This document shows, piece after piece, positions 46,929-58,900 of a stretch of 64,000 nucleotides of DNA (its first letter is position 1; each line of letters begins with the position of its first letter). The notes under the pieces were generated by a model, which did not search any database, was not told where the DNA came from, and worked only from the letters and a program-made list of their open reading frames with translations. The translations under genes were made by a program, and so were the position numbers. The DNA lies in the NCBI GenBank assembly GCA_935421135.1, contig OW285189.1:7523072-7587071 (forward strand), in the 5' to 3' direction. This DNA is from Bugulina stolonifera. Its lineage: Eukaryota > Bryozoa > Gymnolaemata > Cheilostomatida > Bugulidae.

Positions 46929-49788
46929 ATGTCGTCTAATCCTCCAGCAGCCTGGAGCCCAGAATCCAAGAGAGAGTGCTCCGTGAGTCTAGCCGATGCT
47001 ACGATGGACGTAACTAATATGGAGAGGTGAGCTTATCTATGCTTATGTTTTCAGTGTAAACACTGGGATGTGCATGAGTACTTGTATACTCACTGACCTA
47101 AGTGCATGTGTATTAGCTGGCCTACATACCTGCGTGGTAGATTACCTAAGTATCTGGCGGTTGTTTGCTTCTGTTTTCATCTAGCTTCTCCCTGGGTGTT
47201 TCTTCTTGTTCCATTGTATTTAGGCCAGAACTTAATTTACCATATTTGTTATGTTTTAGTTCTAGACTTGTTTCTATATGTCCACACTCTTCTAGGTCAC
47301 CGATACCACAAAGAACACCAGTTACAGAGGCCAGTGGTCCATGGCAGCCAGCACACCAACACTCCTCACTATACAAGAGATGTAATAAGAAAGTGTCTAC
47401 CATAAATGCAACAGACTCTGGTGCCTTTAGAGATTTCTATGGTAGTCAAATTCTGGAAAAGGTCCTCAGCGAGCTAGAAGATCTAAAAGTGGAGATGACC
47501 ATCCTAAGAAGAGCTTGCCAAGCCTTGGGCGTAGAAGTTGATGGAAAAGGGTTAAGGAAGAAGGTACATGTAGATATAGAGGACACCAGCATTGCCATAG
47601 ATAATAGTAAAGTAGCACTTGAGACAGGCCACATAGATGTTGAGGAAACTGGTGAGAAGAGCTTTGCAACTGTAAATACGAGCCCAGTAATTGCTGTGAA
47701 ACAACCGGTAGCTGCTACAAAAGGCCCAGTAACTGCTGCAAAGGACCCAGTAGCAGTTACAAAAGAGTCAGTGACTACTGAAAAGAACCCAGTGGCGGTT
47801 ACAAAAGAGTCAGTGACTACTGCAAAGAACCCAGTAGCAGTTACAAAGGAGTCAGTAACTACTGCAAAGAACCCAGTAGCAGTTACAAAGGAGTCAGTAA
47901 CTACTGCAAAGAACCCAGTAGCAGTTACAAAAGAGTCAGTAGCAGTTACAAAGGAGTCAGTAACTACTGCAAAGAACCCAGTAGCAGTTACAAAGGAGTT
48001 TGTAACTACTGCAAAAAACCCAGTAGCAGTTACAGAGGAGTCAGTAACTGCTGCAAAGAGCCCAGTAGCAGTTACAAAGGAGTCAGTAACTACTGCAAAG
48101 AACCCAGTAGCAGTTACAAAGGAGTCAGTAACTACTGCAAATGACCCAGACACCATTGAGACAGGCTCAATACCAATTAAGTGCCATGCATCCATTGCTA
48201 AAATCATCGCACCTTTAGAAAAGGTGCTGAGACCTGAATTAGCAAATATAAATATGAACAACAGAAATTTAATTAAAACATCTCACAAAAGCAAAATCCC
48301 TGTTGCACAAAAGATGCGCGAGAGTAGAATACCAACAAATTCTAAGCGAGAGGTGTGTAATAATCTGCTTCCGAAGAGCTACAATAACTATCTAAGAGCA
48401 AGAGACTATTTGAAGCAGGTAAGTGAAGAGCATGGAACCAACATGTCTACCCTAAAAGCATATACTGTTTCCAAAGTTTTGTCAGAGACTTTCTATGTAC
48501 TTAATGGTTTTAGAGCAAGCCCCAAACCCTGTAATGTAAACCATACAGCTTGCTGAGCTATGCTTCTAAGTATAGTTGAATAGTGCTTGGTGAACATTGA
48601 AATTTCTATGACAAAATGCTCTAGCATTAGCAGACTGCTAAAATTTTTTACAAAAGTAATTTCTGCTTTTAGGGTAAAGGAAAACTACTCCACACCCCAT
48701 GGATACCAAAGGCTGCTATTGCACAGAGAATGGCCCCTACACTCATAAGCAATATACGAAAAGAACTAATTGAAGATCAAAACAAAAGGCTCAAACACTT
48801 ATTCACATTGAAAAAGACACTACAAAAGCAAGAAAGAGAATTCCTCTTCGACCAAGCACTATATGATCAACTAGTAGCTGAAACTCCCAGTGAACGAGAT
48901 AGGATGCTTTACCGGGCGTATCTGTTACCAACAGCACCTAAACTTCCTTTTGTCCCTGGACTTGAAGAACTAGAAAAATTGCTACCAACCACACCAATTG
49001 ATGCTACGAGGCCCCAACCAAAACCCCAGTTTAGACCTCAGCTCAGACACCAGCCGAAGCTCCAAACAAAAACCGAACTCAGACGTCATCTAAGACGACA
49101 GGCCACACTTCAACCGAAACCGGAACCCGAACTGAGACCTCAGCCCAGAACTCAACTAAACCCCGAGCCCAGACCCCAACGAAGAACTCAGGCAAAACCC
49201 CAAGCAAAACCTGAGCACAGACCTCAACTAAGACCTCAGGTCAGACCCCAAGCCAAACCTGAGCACGTATTTCAGCTAAGACCTCAGGCCAAAACTCCAC
49301 CAAAACCCGAGCTCAGACCTCAACTAAGACCTCAGCTTAGAACCCAACTAAATCGCGAGCCCAGACCTCAACTGAGACCTCAGGTCAGACCCCAAGCCAA
49401 ACTGGAGCACATATCTCAGCTAAGACCTCAGGCCAAAAACCAACCAAAACCCAACCCCAGACCTCAACCAAGACCCCAGCCGACAAGCGTAGAGTCATGT
49501 AGAACCAGAGCCAGCAGAAGACCCCAGCCAAAGATTGCAACTTCAACTGAACTAATCACCGATACCACAACCAAGACCACAAATTCTGCATCAACTAGAA
49601 CAATAGCTGGGCCAAGTAACTTTGAGTCAAAGCTGATATCCAAAAAAGTGGAGGCTCCTGTACAATCAGTTGAAATGATACCACGACCACCAGCAAGAGC
49701 TAAGCCCGCTGCCAGTGCGTTGATGAGACACAAACGATACAAACCATCACAGACGATTGCAAACGTTCTCAATGGATGTGAGATATAG
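46929..49788 (+). CDS. Gene R copy 3: unrecognised coiled-coil, double-repeat protein
   Basis: Exons 46929..47026, 47260..48418 and 48673..49788 join in the same phases as the other copies, giving 790 codons, the longest of the three. Exon 1 lacks six bases in frame. The 14-residue repeat is expanded to about nine units plus a half unit, while the Pro/Arg/Gln region is shorter than in copies 1 and 2. AATAAA lies at 49,987. The coiled-coil segment and the charged block after the second intron are nearly unchanged. Function unknown. Confidence 0.8.
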
Positions 49789-50132
49789 AGATAAAATTAA
49801 TGTATTATGTATTATATTGTACTCTATTGTAATATTGTATTTTGTTGTATTACGTATGTACAGTACATATATTATTGTAGTTATTGGTATGTCTAATTAT
49901 TTAGTGCAAAGTAATTGACTATGATTTCTGGTTGTTCTATTACTACAAATGTAGACATGTACAAGTACATTGTATATTATATAAAAAATAAACTTGTGAT
50001 TAAATATCTAGATCCAGGTTTTTCATTTAGTTCCTATTCATAGTTTCTTGACGAAACTCCCTAACATTAGGAATATATTATATCATGTAGGAGTGTGTCT
50101 TGCAATACATGTATGTAAAATATTCTTTTTGT

Positions 50133-50720
50133 TGGAATAGAGTATACACTGTAGTAGATTAGAGTATGCACTGTAGTAGACTAGAGTATGTACCGTAGTA
50201 GACTAGAGTATACACTGTAGTAGACTAGAGTATACACTGTAGTAGACTAGAGTATACACTGTAGTAGACTAGAGTATACACTGTAGTAGACTAGAGAATA
50301 CAATGTAGTAGAATAGAGTATACGTTGTAGTAGACTAGAGTATACACTGTAATAGACTAAAGTATACATGTACACTGTAGTGGACTAGAGTATACACTGT
50401 ATTAGACTAGAGTATACACTGTAGTAGACTAGAGTATACACTGTAGTAGACTAGAGTATGCACTGTAGTAGACTAGAGTATACACTGTAGTAGACTAGAG
50501 TATACACTGTATTAGACTAGAGTATACACTGTAGTAGACTAGAGTATACACTGTAGTAGACTAGAGTATGCACTGTAGTAGACTAGAGTATACACTACTG
50601 TATAGTAGACTAGAGTATACACTACTGTATAGTAGACTAGAGTATACAATGTAGTGGGCTAGAGTATACACTGTAGTAGACTAGAGTATACACTGTAGTG
50701 ACTAGAGTCTACAATGTATA
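50133..50720. repeat. 22-bp minisatellite, copy 3
   Basis: About 26 units, the longest of the three arrays, with internal block duplications such as two units carrying ACTACTGTATAGTAG. Confidence 0.9.
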
Positions 50721-51174
50721 GTAGTATATATAATATGTTACTAGAATTGTACATGGACTAGTGTTAGGTGTCTTTGCGACTTCTTGGACGAACCCGAGTC
50801 AAAAAAAGTGACGGATGCATGCCGGAAAATTTTCCAGCGAGTTGGTCGGTGTCGAAAATTTTGGTCACAAGACACCTTTCATTGATGGTAATCATTTATA
50901 GCAGTGCTGATCTTCCAGTGTTTCAAATATACAGCTAAAGTCTTTATCAAATTAGAATACAATAAGATTCTAGCCATATAAGTTCTGTAGCTAAAATAAA
51001 ATGTGCATTTTATGATTATATTCTCAAGTCATGGTATATTGACAGCTCACATGTGCACGTATATGAGTGTGAACGGCCTGCATGTAATGCACATAAGAGA
51101 GGAGATTTTGTTGAGACTATAACTATCTAACAGACAGAGCAGTTAGTATAGCGGTAACAAACTAGACTTTCTCT

Positions 51175-52031
51175 TAAAATTAAATCACAAATTGACATCT
51201 GTAATTTCAATGTCTGTGTGGTATTTCTCTTGCAAGGAGTCAGAGACTCAGTCTCACATCTGTGACAATAACCGATCCTTGACTGTGATTCGTATCAGGG
51301 CCTCTACAGCACCTAACACAGTGAACGGAACACATTAGGCGTCTTCGGAAACTGTACTGGTTCATATGAGACTGCTTTTAATATCCGAACACAGCTTTAA
51401 AAGTCTCAGTTACCTACATGTACATGTACATGTACATGTACATGTAAATAAATTTCAATGGTAGAACTGTATATTCTTATGAACATTTACTACTTCTTAC
51501 TACATGAAATAATGCCTTTAGAAATTGGGTGCATTATTGACTTTTGCACAGTACAGCTACTTGAACAACGCATGCAGATTAGAGTTGTCCTCCATCTGAA
51601 GTGAAAGGCGTTACAATTTAGAAGTTTTCTACGGTGATAAATGGTCAATGTATGGATTACATACATTTTCATCTGACGTTGTGATTAATAGAAATTGAAG
51701 TTGAATTTTCCAATATCAACTGGTAAAATTGGATATCAATACCATATTGTACTGTTGAGCCTCTAATGTATGAACATGAATACAATATGGAGAGGTAAAC
51801 AGAAGGTAGAGTATCAAATCTATACCATACTAGCACAGTGTACACACTGTATAGCATACAGTAGATATGCACACTTATGTAAACTCTACAGTACAATATT
51901 GTCAACAAAATGTTTACATTAGACAAAGCTGAAGAGAAAATTTATAGACTTAATTTTTATAGCTCTGTATCATTATATACGCACATATAACTGTAGGATA
52001 GTTATAGGAAAAAGCCGAAGCTCAGCAAAAC
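51175..52031. other. Spacer with a diverged relic of the duplicated unit
   Basis: No gene seen. About 51,690-51,870 is a diverged relative of 1,500-1,690, sharing 'GGATATCAATACCAT'-like and 'AATATGGAGAGGTAAACA' stretches in the same order. This suggests an older copy of part of the unit. Confidence 0.5.
51416..51446. repeat. (ACATGT)n microsatellite
   Basis: Five uninterrupted units of the self-complementary hexamer ACATGT. Confidence 0.9.
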
Positions 52032-54060
52032 ATGAATCTTAATGAGAAACTTAAAGGAACATGGTACCTGTTACCCGTTCTCCTTATCCTAACATATATA
52101 CTATACATGTGGACCTCTAATGCAGTTACTAATAGCTACCAATCAGCAGGTATGTGAGTTAGAGCAACTGCTAAGTTGCTTGTTATGTATATTCATTTAT
52201 ATAGTATTATATAAATATACAATACACTTAATAGCACAAACCTAGCTATTCACATGTAATTTAATGGGTGTTGAATGCTTCAACCCACATTTACCTACTA
52301 TTGGTCCGGTTCAGTAGAGAATAGACTGTTCTAAGTACTAAGACAGTTCCATCCATGTGTTAAATAATTATATAATGCAGTTCTTACTTCGTTAACACAT
52401 TTTATATTATTTATTATATGCAGTGGAATTCGGAGGTACACTAGAGGTCAGGGTACACACAAGTATACAGTGTGTACCCTGCTCATGCTGATAGACTTCA
52501 AGACTAACTATTTGTACTAACTTTAAGCGTTTCATATCTAACACTGATTAAAATATGTAGTACGGTGTGCATACCACATAACTATTGGTGATAACTCTCT
52601 ATAATATTATTTCTGTAGAATCATCACAATTTAACAAGGGTTCAACACTTGGCGATGACAGATACTTTGAGATCAAAGAGAAAGACTATCTTACATCAAC
52701 TACACCAAATCTAGTGTCAAAACCATCCAATGCTTCCTCTTCATTGCTGAATAGTAGCACTTCCTGGAAAAATGATAAAACACTCGGATATCACACTAAT
52801 GTAACTGACAAACCCCACTCTGCAAAGCATGGGAAAATTGTTCAAGGAGAGGTTTCTAGTCAGACTAATGAAAGTATTTATTTAAAAGTCAAATTCCCAA
52901 ACTCCAAGCCAGAAAACATTGCACCAGTAAATATTACACGAAAAAATATTTTACCAGAAGTTGCTCTAAAAAACGAAAGCTTCACCTCAACAACTTTAAG
53001 TCAGGCAAAGACTGATTTGCCATTTTTACTAAAACGTCGAGATGTGCCATTACAACACGTTGCCTTTATCAAGGTACATAAATCAGCGAGTTCCACTGTT
53101 CAAAATATACTTATGAGATATGGCTTGAAGAACAATCTGACGTTCATATTACCTAAAATCTCGAATAACCATGTGGGTTGGCCACGACCATTTGACCCCA
53201 TCAGGCATATGCGGCCCTTGAATGGTAAAACTGCAGATATTCTGTGTTACCATTCTACATTCTCTAATAAGATAGCTGAAGTAATGCCTGAGGATACATT
53301 TTTTTTCACAATTGTGCGAGAACCGTTCTCTAGGCTCCGTTCCTCCTACGTCTACTATGGTATGAATACTTGTTCAGGCTCAGAGAAAGCATTTAGTGAC
53401 ATTATAGCTGACCTACCAAGAGTTGCACATGTTTGTGGGGTCCCGGTTTTAAATGGCATGCTTTTTGACTTAGGTTTCCCTGTGCAAAAATATTCCACGT
53501 CTCTAAATGATGTCAACAAATATATAGAAATGTTGGATAAGAGGTTTAACCTCGTTATGGTAGTAGAATATTTTGATGAGTCTTTGATAATTCTGAGAGA
53601 TCTACTAGGTTGGAGTAACGACGATGTTCTGTCATTTGCCACAAATTTTCGACGAAATAACAGTGAGACTACAAGTAACACTCAGGCACTGAGAGGAGTT
53701 GATATACAGGATAATAACAGCAGTAGAACTCTCGTGTATCAGAAATCAAAAGCAGACTTCATGCTATATTTACACTTTAAAAGGAAGCTACTAAAGATCA
53801 TTGATGCTAATAAGTCATACATTGAGAAGGAGAAAATAGAGTTACAGAAACTCAGGTTTAAATGGATGAAATATTGTATCAAGTCTACTGTACCAGGTAG
53901 ATATATTGCGGATGTGCGATTTAAACCTTATGGCAACTATGTGACTGGGTATAAACTTACCAAAGAAGGACTGGAGAACCAAAACTGTATTGATCTTGCC
54001 ATGACAGAACTTCCTTTTGTTAAGCGTATAGACAAGTATCAGCCATTCGGTAGAAGTTAA
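52032..54060 (+). CDS. Galactose 3-O-sulfotransferase family enzyme (two exons)
   Basis: Exon 1 (52032..52149) encodes a short cytosolic tail and one membrane segment (WYLLPVLLILTYILYMW), a Golgi type II anchor. Exon 2 (52619..54060) joins in phase 1 (GTATGT donor, TTCTGTAG acceptor), giving 519 codons. After a variable, Asn-glycosylation-rich stem, the catalytic domain shows the 5'-phosphosulfate loop KVHKSASST (about residue 190) and the 3'-phosphate motif FFTIVREPFSRLRSSYVYY (about 267-286), both characteristic of this family. It should transfer sulfate from PAPS to the 3-OH of galactose on glycolipids or glycoproteins in the Golgi lumen. AATAAA at 54,161. The exact acceptor cannot be told from sequence. 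Confidence 0.9.
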
Positions 54061-55698
54061 GCCTACCTAGCACTCATTAGTTAGTGATGCTGAGCACTGA
54101 CTCTGTTGATCTTAAACCCTGGGGTAAAAAGTCACTTATTTCACATTAATCTATAAAAGAAATAAACAAGTACGCTCAAGACTCTGCCAAGATTATACCA
54201 ACAACATGCTGAAACATGCTGATGCCACCTCATCACCACCGGTGAGAATATTGTTGTCCTGATCATTTCATGATGGTATGTAATCCTTCATTCATCAAAG
54301 TTTAAAGTGAGTAGCTCTATTTTACTATTGGCAACGAGCTACTACAACGAGCATCACAGTATTGACAGAAGATAGAGAAGGAGACAGCAGATCCTCTCGG
54401 ATGGCCCAGGAGGTATACTTATTTGCTCTTTAGTTTCCTAGACTTTATTGAATAGAGCCCTAGTCTGTCTGACACCTACTCACAGTAAATAACAGGTATT
54501 CTGATAAATAATTTCAATAATTTGTTATACTTTTATTGTATTTAAAGAGCAATGTACATAGTAAGTAATTTATTTTCAACACCTTAGATCATAACAGTTT
54601 AGATGACTGTAGGTTAAATATAATGTTCAATGTTATCCATGTAGCTTTAGGTGAAAGTTGAAAGTATGATTCTACTGTTAACAATCATCGAATGAATGTG
54701 TGGTTGTTTTAGCTAAAAAGGAGAAAGTATATAACTTATTGTATAAGAATAGCTAATGAGTGTCCATGTATATGCACATGATATTGTATCAATATTTGCA
54801 CTAAGTATATTTTAATTATTACAAACAAGTACTTTTATTTTTAAGCTATAGCCGCTAAACATATATTTGCACTTCCTCAAATACTGTTTATTTCCCAGAG
54901 TGTAATATGCGTGTAGTCTAATAATAAACAAATAGGGAGATTTAAATATTTACTTGTTTCCAAAATCTCTGCTTGAGGTCCATCCTGTGATGGGCATAAA
55001 CCAATACTATATTATTTCATGGTATGACTAACTGTATCTATTAGATCAGAACTACTCACCGTCTAAGAGCTTGTGTTTGAGTAACAATTCTGTTTCAGAA
55101 CCAATCGTTCACATTGAACGATTTCGTCTATTGGAATTGTGTTTCTTTGAAGTTGTATGAGATTTTGATGGTATCTGACTTTTCTATGCCCGCTAATACA
55201 TTGAAAATATGAAGCATACTAAAGTTAAGGCAAGACACATTAGTTCCTGCAGCATGGTCATTTATGTACAAGTCTATGACGTGACTAGAAAACTCCATTC
55301 CTGTAGTATATGTACAAAGACTATGATATGACAAGATAACTCCATTCCGGTTGTATACATGTAAATTATATACAAAGGTTATGATATGCGAAGACAACTC
55401 CATTATTGTAGGTTAATAATAATATACAAGGTATATGATATGAGAAGACAATTCCATTCCTGCAGTATAATACGTGGACAGTCTATGACATGATAAGAAA
55501 ACTCCGATGTGCCAGAATGTGATGGGTTATCATTGACTGGGCGGGCTCGGGTAGTCATTTGTATAAGGCTAGTGACACTGTACTTCATTATACAAAACCT
55601 TTGTTTACCATTCACTGCTAATTGACTCAGGACATAAGACTAACTCTCTGTATCCAGATAAATGTGCTGCAGTCATGTGCTTGCTTCCTTTACATCCA
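54061..55698. other. Intergenic region with ~50-bp imperfect tandem repeat
   Basis: No gene supported. About 55,280-55,510 holds roughly five imperfect units around GA(A/T)AAGACAACTCCATTCC and TATGATAT. A related array lies beyond the gypsy element at about 60,767-61,100. Confidence 0.6.
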
Positions 55699-55925
55699 TG
55701 TTATAATGTAGAACATTATTTACTAATATCGTATTAATAGCTTTGTACAACACTACTGATATTATTTTAATAGCCTTGTTTTGCTGGTGGTATTGTACAC
55801 ACACATCCTGGTTTAGTTTTAGTCTGACAGTCAAACATTCATGTATAGCATGTAGGAACATAGAATAAATAGTAAACACAAAACCAACTCCTCACTAAAC
55901 TTATAGTGTATACAACATTATAACA
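55699..55925 (+). repeat. 5' LTR of the gypsy element
   Basis: 227 bp, TGTTATAATG to CATTATAACA; the ends are imperfect inverted repeats of each other. AATAAA lies near 55,864. Confidence 0.95.
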
Positions 55926-55943
55926 TGGTGTCAGGAAGAGGGG
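55926..55943 (+). promoter_or_regulatory. Primer binding site of the gypsy element
   Basis: TGGTGTCAGGAAGAGGGG directly follows the LTR. It begins with the usual TGG and resembles a tRNA-Leu/Ser-type site; the tRNA cannot be fixed from the window. Confidence 0.65.
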
Positions 55944-55995
55944 AGCTGGTACACATGGATTACATTATTAACGGACTATAATATAAGAATTAACA

Positions 55996-58900
55996 ATGGC
56001 GGAAGGTTTACGCCCGCCCGGTAACTTTATTAGTTCTACTGGTAACCCCAGTGAGAATTCACGCAGTTGGACGAAATGGTTAGAACAGTTCGACTACTAC
56101 ATGGTAGCAACGGAGAGGAGTGCTAAGTCGGGGGAGGTACAAGTAGCGACACTATTGACACTGCTAGGAGCACAAGGTCAGGAAATATACAGAACCTTTG
56201 ACCTTACAGCAGATCAGAAAAAGGATGTCGCAGTCGTGAAAGGAAAATTCACAGCACACTTCGCACCCCAGGTAAAAACAGTGTTCGAACGATTTAAATT
56301 TCACAGTAGAATACAGCAACAAACGGAATCATTTGATGACTTTCTAACCGCACTGAGGTGTCTCATAACGACTTGCAACTTCCATGAAGATGAAAAAGAT
56401 AATGCTTTGATGGACAGAATTGTCGCAGGTATAACTTCGCAAACAGTACGTGAGGACATTTTTAACTTGGATGGTAACCCAGACTTAGATAAAGTAATAC
56501 AACTTTGTCGCAGAGCAGAAGCCACAAAACAATATATGTCAGATATGAAACCCGAAGCCCAGAAGTCCGTTCACGCAATACAACAGCAGCATACTCGAAA
56601 GCAGACCTACCAGAAGCCTGATAAGAAATCTACACAACAGACTACAGACACTAACAATGGCTTAGTTAAGAACTGCAAATACTGTAAGACTGATCATCCC
56701 AGAGGACAATGCCCAGCATATGGCAAGGTTTGTAAAAGTTGCCATAAGCCAAACCACTTCGCTAGAGCTTGCCGAAGCTCAGGTAAGACAGTTAGTACTT
56801 CTAAGACCAACACCAATGAACTAACAGAGATGCAGAATGATCATGATGTGACATTTGCAGTAAATACTAAACCTAATACTACTAATGAATGGTGTATTAA
56901 TGCTTTTTGTAATGACCTACCACTTCAATTGAAAGTAGATACTGGAGCATCATGCAATGTTATGCCTAAGAAAACTTTTGAATTTTTGTGTAGAAAATCA
57001 TGTAGCACAGTTTCTTTTGATAAACATACTAAAGCACTTGTGACATTTAGTGGTCACAAACTAAGTGTATTAGGTAGGACAACACTGCTGGTGGAAGTAC
57101 ACAAAAAATTCTACTCAATAGAATTTGTTATAGTAGACACATGCTCAGGCCAAACCACATTATTAGGGCTGCCCAGTTGTAAGGAACTAGGATTAGTTAA
57201 TGTCACAGATTCGGTGTCTGATTTGGTAGCTAGAGATTTTACAGATGTGTTTCAAGGTCTTGGCAAGTTGCCATGCAGGCATGCTCTACAGTTGAAATCT
57301 GATCCTAAACCTGTCATTCATAGCGCACGAAGAGTGCCTTTCCGTCTCCGTGATAAGCTTAGAGAGACGCTTGATCACATGGTGTCCCAAGGCACGATAA
57401 CCAAAGTAAGGCAGGCTACTGATTGGGTGCATCCCATTGTAAACGTGTTGAAACCCAATGGTTCTCTCAGAATTTGTCTTGATCCTTCGGAGTTGAATAA
57501 AAATCTGAAGAGAGAACATTATGCTCTACCCACTCCAACTGAGATTTTTGCTAAATTGGGTCAGTCTAGGGTGTTCACTACTCTCGATTGTACATCTGGC
57601 TTCATGCAGATAGAGCTAGATCATGAGAGCAGTTTGTTGACCACGTTTGCCACGCCTTTTGGTCGGTATAGATTTTTACGTCTTCCATATGGTATCTCCT
57701 CTAGCCCAGAAATATTCTCCAGAACAGTGACAGAGTTGTTCGAAGATATCCCAGGTGTAGAATGCTATGTAGATGACATTTTGATACACGCTCCTACAGA
57801 GACGGAGCATGATGCTATCCTCAAGGCAGTGCTTGAGAGGTGTAGAGAGAGCAATCTAAAGCTAAATGAAGCCAAGTGTAAGTTTAGGCAGGCTGAACTT
57901 AAATACCTTGGGCACATTATCAGTGAGGGGAAAATCCAAGCCGATCCGGCCAAAGTAGAGGCTGTAGTTAATATGCCTCCACCCCAGTGCAAGGAGGATA
58001 TTAGACGTTTGTTGGGTATGGCTACCTATCTGGCTAAGTTTTGCCCTAATCTATCAGAGTTAACAACTCCGCTGAGAGATTTAACGAGAAAAGATGTCGA
58101 GTGGTCTTGGACTGACATACATGCTCAGTCTTTTGAAAATCTAAAATCAGTCATAGCCTCATGTCCCACTCTTAAGATTTTTGATCCCCTACTACCATTG
58201 ACATTGTCAGTTGATGCTAGTCAGCATGGTATGGGAGCTACCATTCTGCAAGAAGGACAACCAGTAGAATATGCCAGTTGTGCATTAACAGAAACTCAGC
58301 GTCGATATGCTCAAATTGAAAAAGAGTTCTTAGCCGTTCAATTTGGCCTGCGGAGGTTTCACCAGTACATTTATGGCCAGCATGTCATAGTGGAGACAGA
58401 TCACCTTCCTCTGTTGTCCATTGTGAAGAAAGGTCTGAATGACTTGAGTCCTAGATTGATGAGAATGAGGTTGCGAAATCAAATATATGATTACTCGTTA
58501 GTATACAAGCCAGGAAAAGAGCTTGTATTGGCTGATACTTTGTCTCGTGCATTCCTAGCCGAACAGAGTTGTGATGGTGCAGAGTTGTTGCAAAACAATG
58601 ATTTTGAACAGATTCAAGCAGTCACACAGGGAATTTTGACAGGTTCAACCTTTAAGGGTAGATTGCAAACAGCTGTAAAATCTGACCCTACTATGCAGAT
58701 ATTGATCTCTCACATTGAGGACGGTTGGCCTATGCAGAAGAAATTTTGTCTAGATATTTTGAAACCCTATTGGACAGTGAGACATGACCTTACTGTTTAT
58801 GATGGTTTGATATTGAGAGGTAATCAAATTGTAATTCCTGTTTCAATGCAGAAAGAAGTGGCAAACCTGATACATGCTGGTCACCTAGGCACCAGTAAGT

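Larger units (their letters stand above)
45339..51174. repeat. Segmental duplication, copy 3 (truncated)
   Basis: It matches copies 1 and 2 from lectin exon 2 through gene R and the 22-bp array to ACTAGACTTTCTCT at about 51,174, where similarity stops abruptly. The hammerhead, LTR-like block and zinc-finger gene are not present in this copy. Confidence 0.9.

Noticed and set aside
55128..55879. Three short - strand frames upstream of the gypsy element
   Set aside because: They fall in an imperfect tandem repeat or in the LTR; no splice or start evidence.
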